Source of the DNA: Smittium culicis
Taxonomy: Eukaryota; Kickxellomycota; Harpellomycetes; Harpellales; Legeriomycetaceae
Assembly: GCA_001970855.1 (NCBI GenBank)
Contig: LSSN01002922.1
Location: 1-22,146 of the forward strand
Length of the DNA stretch: 22,146 nt
Direction of reading: 5' to 3'
In this document: positions 19,568-22,146 of the stretch, one piece after another
Layout: each line of letters begins with the position of its first letter
How positions within the stretch are numbered: the first letter of the stretch is position 1
Program-made: the position numbers and the translations under genes
The notes under the pieces: generated by a model
The model's database searches: none
Told to the model about the DNA's origin: nothing
Seen by the model: only the letters and a program-made list of their open reading frames with translations

Positions 19568-19957
19568 CGATCTGACCTCAACTTTGCGCCATAGATTTCA
19601 TCAAAAAATGCAAATTTCGTTTTTTATAAATCTCAGACCCGTATAAATTTAAATCTGCGTCTAAACCAGCCAATTGCTGATAACCCTTCAAAATCTATGC
19701 TATAAGTACTACAGATCATAATCCTCAAACTTTGCTACTAATGCTAGTACACATCAACCTATTCCTCAAACTTTAAACTTGCACTTCTCCTCCTTACACT
19801 TCTCCCCCCCTATTCTAAGCTGCCACATAACCACCAGTTCCCCTCATACTTAAGTATCAGTATTCCGCTACCTCCACCTCCACTGATACTAACTGCCCTT
19901 CCTAATAAGCTATACAGAACTTTACCATCAATAATCTTCCTACAGCATACCCTAGCT

Positions 19958-22109
19958 ATGAATCTACTTCGACGCCCTTCGTCCATAAAGCTACTGCTTT
20001 CTGCTCAACATAATGTTAATTTCACTCATACCAATTCCAGCCTAAAAAATTTTACAAAAGCTCTACCCAAATCACCCAATTATCCTTCCTTTTCCCGAAA
20101 TTACTCACCAATGATCAAAGCATACAAAGACTCTGTACTTTCAAACAAAATTAAAAACGACTTAAACCAGATCGCCATTCTTCAACGTTTAGACTCAATT
20201 CACAAAAATATAGACGAATATTACCTCAAAAATTCTTCAAATTCACTCTTAAAGGTTTCTTTTATCCATATTACTCTCTACTGATCATTATCACTAACCC
20301 CCTCTATTCTCATTTTACTTATTATATATATCTTTTATTTTATAATAGGCATTTAGCTTTTTTAAAAAACCTGAGCCTCCAAAAGGCTTATACATGTAAG
20401 ACTTTCCTATCGCTCTTAACCTATTCTCTAGTTTTATTATATCCTTATAATATATTATTCTCCTTCTACATACTCTAGAAAATTATCCTTTATAATGCTC
20501 TAGAATAATTCTTTTTATTACTTATATACAACTTTTTAAATAAAAATTTTTTTAGCTATGGTAATGTAGGTACTGGTAAAACAATGATTATGGACATGTT
20601 CTTTAACTCATTGTCTACAAATAAAAAACTCCGCGTTCATTTCCACTCTTTCATGCTTAAAGTCCACGCCAGTAATTTCTCATATACCCCCCCCCCTCAT
20701 CACTTCCTCCTACCCAAAAACAAAATATAATCTTCTTTTACCGTTCTTCTCAATAACAAAATTATAAATATCTCATTATTTTTATTATAGAAATTCAAGA
20801 AATTAAAGAACTTAACCTCGCTAACAAACAATCTAGTTCCCCTATCTCTATAATTGCTAAAAACCTAAGCGCCCAAGCAAATATCATTTGTTTTGACGAA
20901 TTCCAAGTCGTTGATATTGCTGATGCCATGATTCTCCGCCAACTACTAACTCACCTAATCAACAACAACGTTCTCTTCATTTTCACTTCTAACCGCCCCC
21001 CTGATGGTAGCCCCTAAATTATTCCCACTTCAAATTATAATTACTTTACTCGTTTATCCCTCGCTCTCCTCCTTCATATCTCGCTTCTATTTTCATTCAC
21101 TAATATCGCTTACCTCTTATTCTACCCTTTTATATTGTTCATTATTCATAGATTTATACAAAAATGGTCTCCAAAGATCAAGCTTCATTCCATGCATCAA
21201 TTTAATCAAATCACATTGCTTCGTTGAATCCTTAGACTCTGGAATCGACTACAGAAAACAAGGTTTAAATTTACCAAATTCTTACAATTTAAAAACTTTC
21301 GCTCCTTATAGCGTGATTTGAATTTGATATTTAAATTTATAGCTAACTAAAATCTTTCTTTATTCATTTTTTAGAAAGAAGTTCTGCAAATATTTACCTG
21401 CAGTAAGTCTTATTCATATTAAAATCAGTGCCAGCATTCATTTACATACTATTACTACTATCTATTATATTCTTTTTTAAATCTAAATTTTTAAAATACA
21501 CCAAGATAAATATCATAATCTTCTCTTTATAGTTCGCCCGATAATGCTGCAGAGTCAATTTACTCGAAATTATGCGAACTAGAAGGTTCAACGCCCGCTA
21601 AAAACACAGAAATATCGTTTCTTGGAAGGAAATTTATAGTTAAAGATTCTTGCGGCTCAATCGCGCACATATCTTTCCACGACCTCTGCCAGCAGCCTCT
21701 TTCCGCTGCTGACTACTTAGAAATCGTCAGCAAATTCAAACTAATCTTCGTCAGCTTAGTCCCACAAATGAACGTCCTCTACCGCGAACAAGCGCGCCGG
21801 TTCATAACATTCATCGACACCATGTACGAAAGTTGCGCTGTCCTCGTTATGACAACAAACGTCGAATTCGGTTCGCTATTCAATGTATCTCGGCTGAAAG
21901 ATATTGACATGTCCGATTCTGCAACCGCCAGCAAACTAGGCTCAGCAGCAGCTAAACCTCAACCAAATGGCAGTAGCGATGCGATAAGCGCGCCAACAAG
22001 TATGCCGCCCATCATATCATCCGAAATCTCACTAGAAGGTTTGCCCAAATCATCGACGATTCTGCCCGCGAAAAAGAATCATGAAAACAGCCAACCTCCC
22101 AAAGATAAC
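19958..22109 (+). CDS. AFG1: AFG1/LACE1-family mitochondrial AAA ATPase, 7 exons, 3' partial
   Basis: AFG1 is an inner-membrane/matrix AAA ATPase that helps degrade or handle surplus cytochrome oxidase subunits. Exons are 19958-20254, 20349-20395, 20556-20671, 20791-21006, 21152-21262, 21375-21402 and 21533-22109. All phases join, giving 464 visible residues. The Arg/Ser/Leu-rich, acid-free start fits a mitochondrial presequence. Landmarks are Walker A GNVGTGKT (117-124), [10 protein letters not shown] (143-152), Walker B IICFDEFQ (185-192), [16 protein letters not shown] (219-234), LDSGIDYRK (253-261), [14 protein letters not shown] and [12 protein letters not shown]. Introns are 94-160 nt; donors are GTTTCT, GTAAGA, GTAATT, GTAGCC, GTTTAA and GTAAGT. 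After the RRFIT block comes a Ser/Pro/Ala-rich stretch, perhaps an insertion. AAC|GTAAAT at 22109 may begin intron 7; otherwise the frame runs into the terminal T run. The C-terminal family block is outside the window. Confidence 0.9.
20396..20555 (+). other. AFG1: AFG1 intron 2, between presensor exon and Walker A exon
   Basis: The donor GTAAGA follows ...PPKGLY-AT and the acceptor TTTTTTTAG precedes C-TATGGT. Joining completes Ile and yields [16 protein letters not shown], the conserved AFG1 entry to the P-loop. This is the strongest single proof that the split reading frames are one gene. Confidence 0.9.
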
Positions 22110-22123
22110 GTAAATTTGACCTC

Positions 22124-22146
22124 TTTTTTTTTTTTTTTTTTTTTTT
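22124..22146. repeat. Poly(T) run at the window end
   Basis: Twenty-three T residues end the window, directly after a candidate intron donor of AFG1. The run may be an intronic pyrimidine tract at which the assembly stopped; its real length is unknown. Confidence 0.8.

Larger units (their letters stand above)
18094..19957. promoter_or_regulatory. Divergent MOB2/AFG1 promoter spacer
   Basis: This 1.86-kb gene-free spacer must contain the promoters of both flanking genes. It holds two poly(dA) tracts (18376-18394 and 18478-18491), of the kind that exclude nucleosomes in fungi. Eight CCAAT pentamers on either strand lie at 18362, 18539, 18995, 19042, 19524, 19546, 19562 and 19670. Inverted and direct repeats are listed separately. 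The last 220 bp before AFG1 are strikingly pyrimidine-rich (C/T) on the sense strand, like many fungal leaders. No extra ORF, tRNA, 5S rRNA or U-RNA signature was found. Confidence 0.6.

Noticed and set aside
21004..21321. 105-codon plus-strand ORF beginning MVAPKLF
   Set aside because: It reads through AFG1 intron 4 into exon 5 and beyond the proposed donor at 21263; only its middle (DLYKNGLQR...IDYRKQ) is genuine AFG1.

Overview
The window looks like one short contig from an AT-rich eukaryote, most likely a fungus. Protein-coding genes are confined to the last 5.6 kb and carry small spliceosomal introns (about 90-160 nt, several with GTAAG-type donors and pyrimidine-rich TAG acceptors). All three recognisable genes are conserved eukaryotic ones: an Asterix/PAT10 ER membrane chaperone subunit, a MOB2-type kinase activator whose PLF...LVKGxF...LPKYVD stretch is most like fungal Mob2, and a mitochondrial AFG1-family ATPase. 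The species cannot be named from the sequence. Both ends of the window are homopolymers (A at the start, T23 at the end), which suggests assembly breaks.

Layout. Positions 1-1500 are non-coding apart from a 134-bp-spaced repeat pair with hairpins. Positions 1505-6017 are a nest of related TTAA-bounded elements: a 2.4-kb element containing a ~151-bp satellite, then at least five ~195-bp MITEs, three of which abut and share their TTAA boundaries. The TTAACCCTTTC ends are those expected of piggyBac-type transposons. No transposase for them is visible. Positions 6570-7595 (minus strand) hold the decayed reading frame of a different, DDE-like transposase. From 7.6 to 14.9 kb I find no gene. From 14.9 to 16.2 kb the plus strand becomes G/purine-rich and holds small ORF fragments of unclear origin.

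Genes. Asterix (plus, 16545-16983, 2 exons, 106 aa) and MOB2 (minus, 17334-18093) converge. MOB2 and AFG1 (plus, from 19958, at least 7 exons, cut by the window end) diverge from a 1.9-kb spacer. That spacer has poly(dA:dT) tracts, eight CCAAT pentamers, alternating inverted repeats and a ~36-bp direct repeat.

The three genes act in different compartments: ER multipass-protein biogenesis, NDR-kinase/morphogenesis signalling, and mitochondrial inner-membrane protein quality control. They do not form a pathway. The new material here is mainly the transposon family and the structured promoter spacer. All repeat and composition statements were made by eye.
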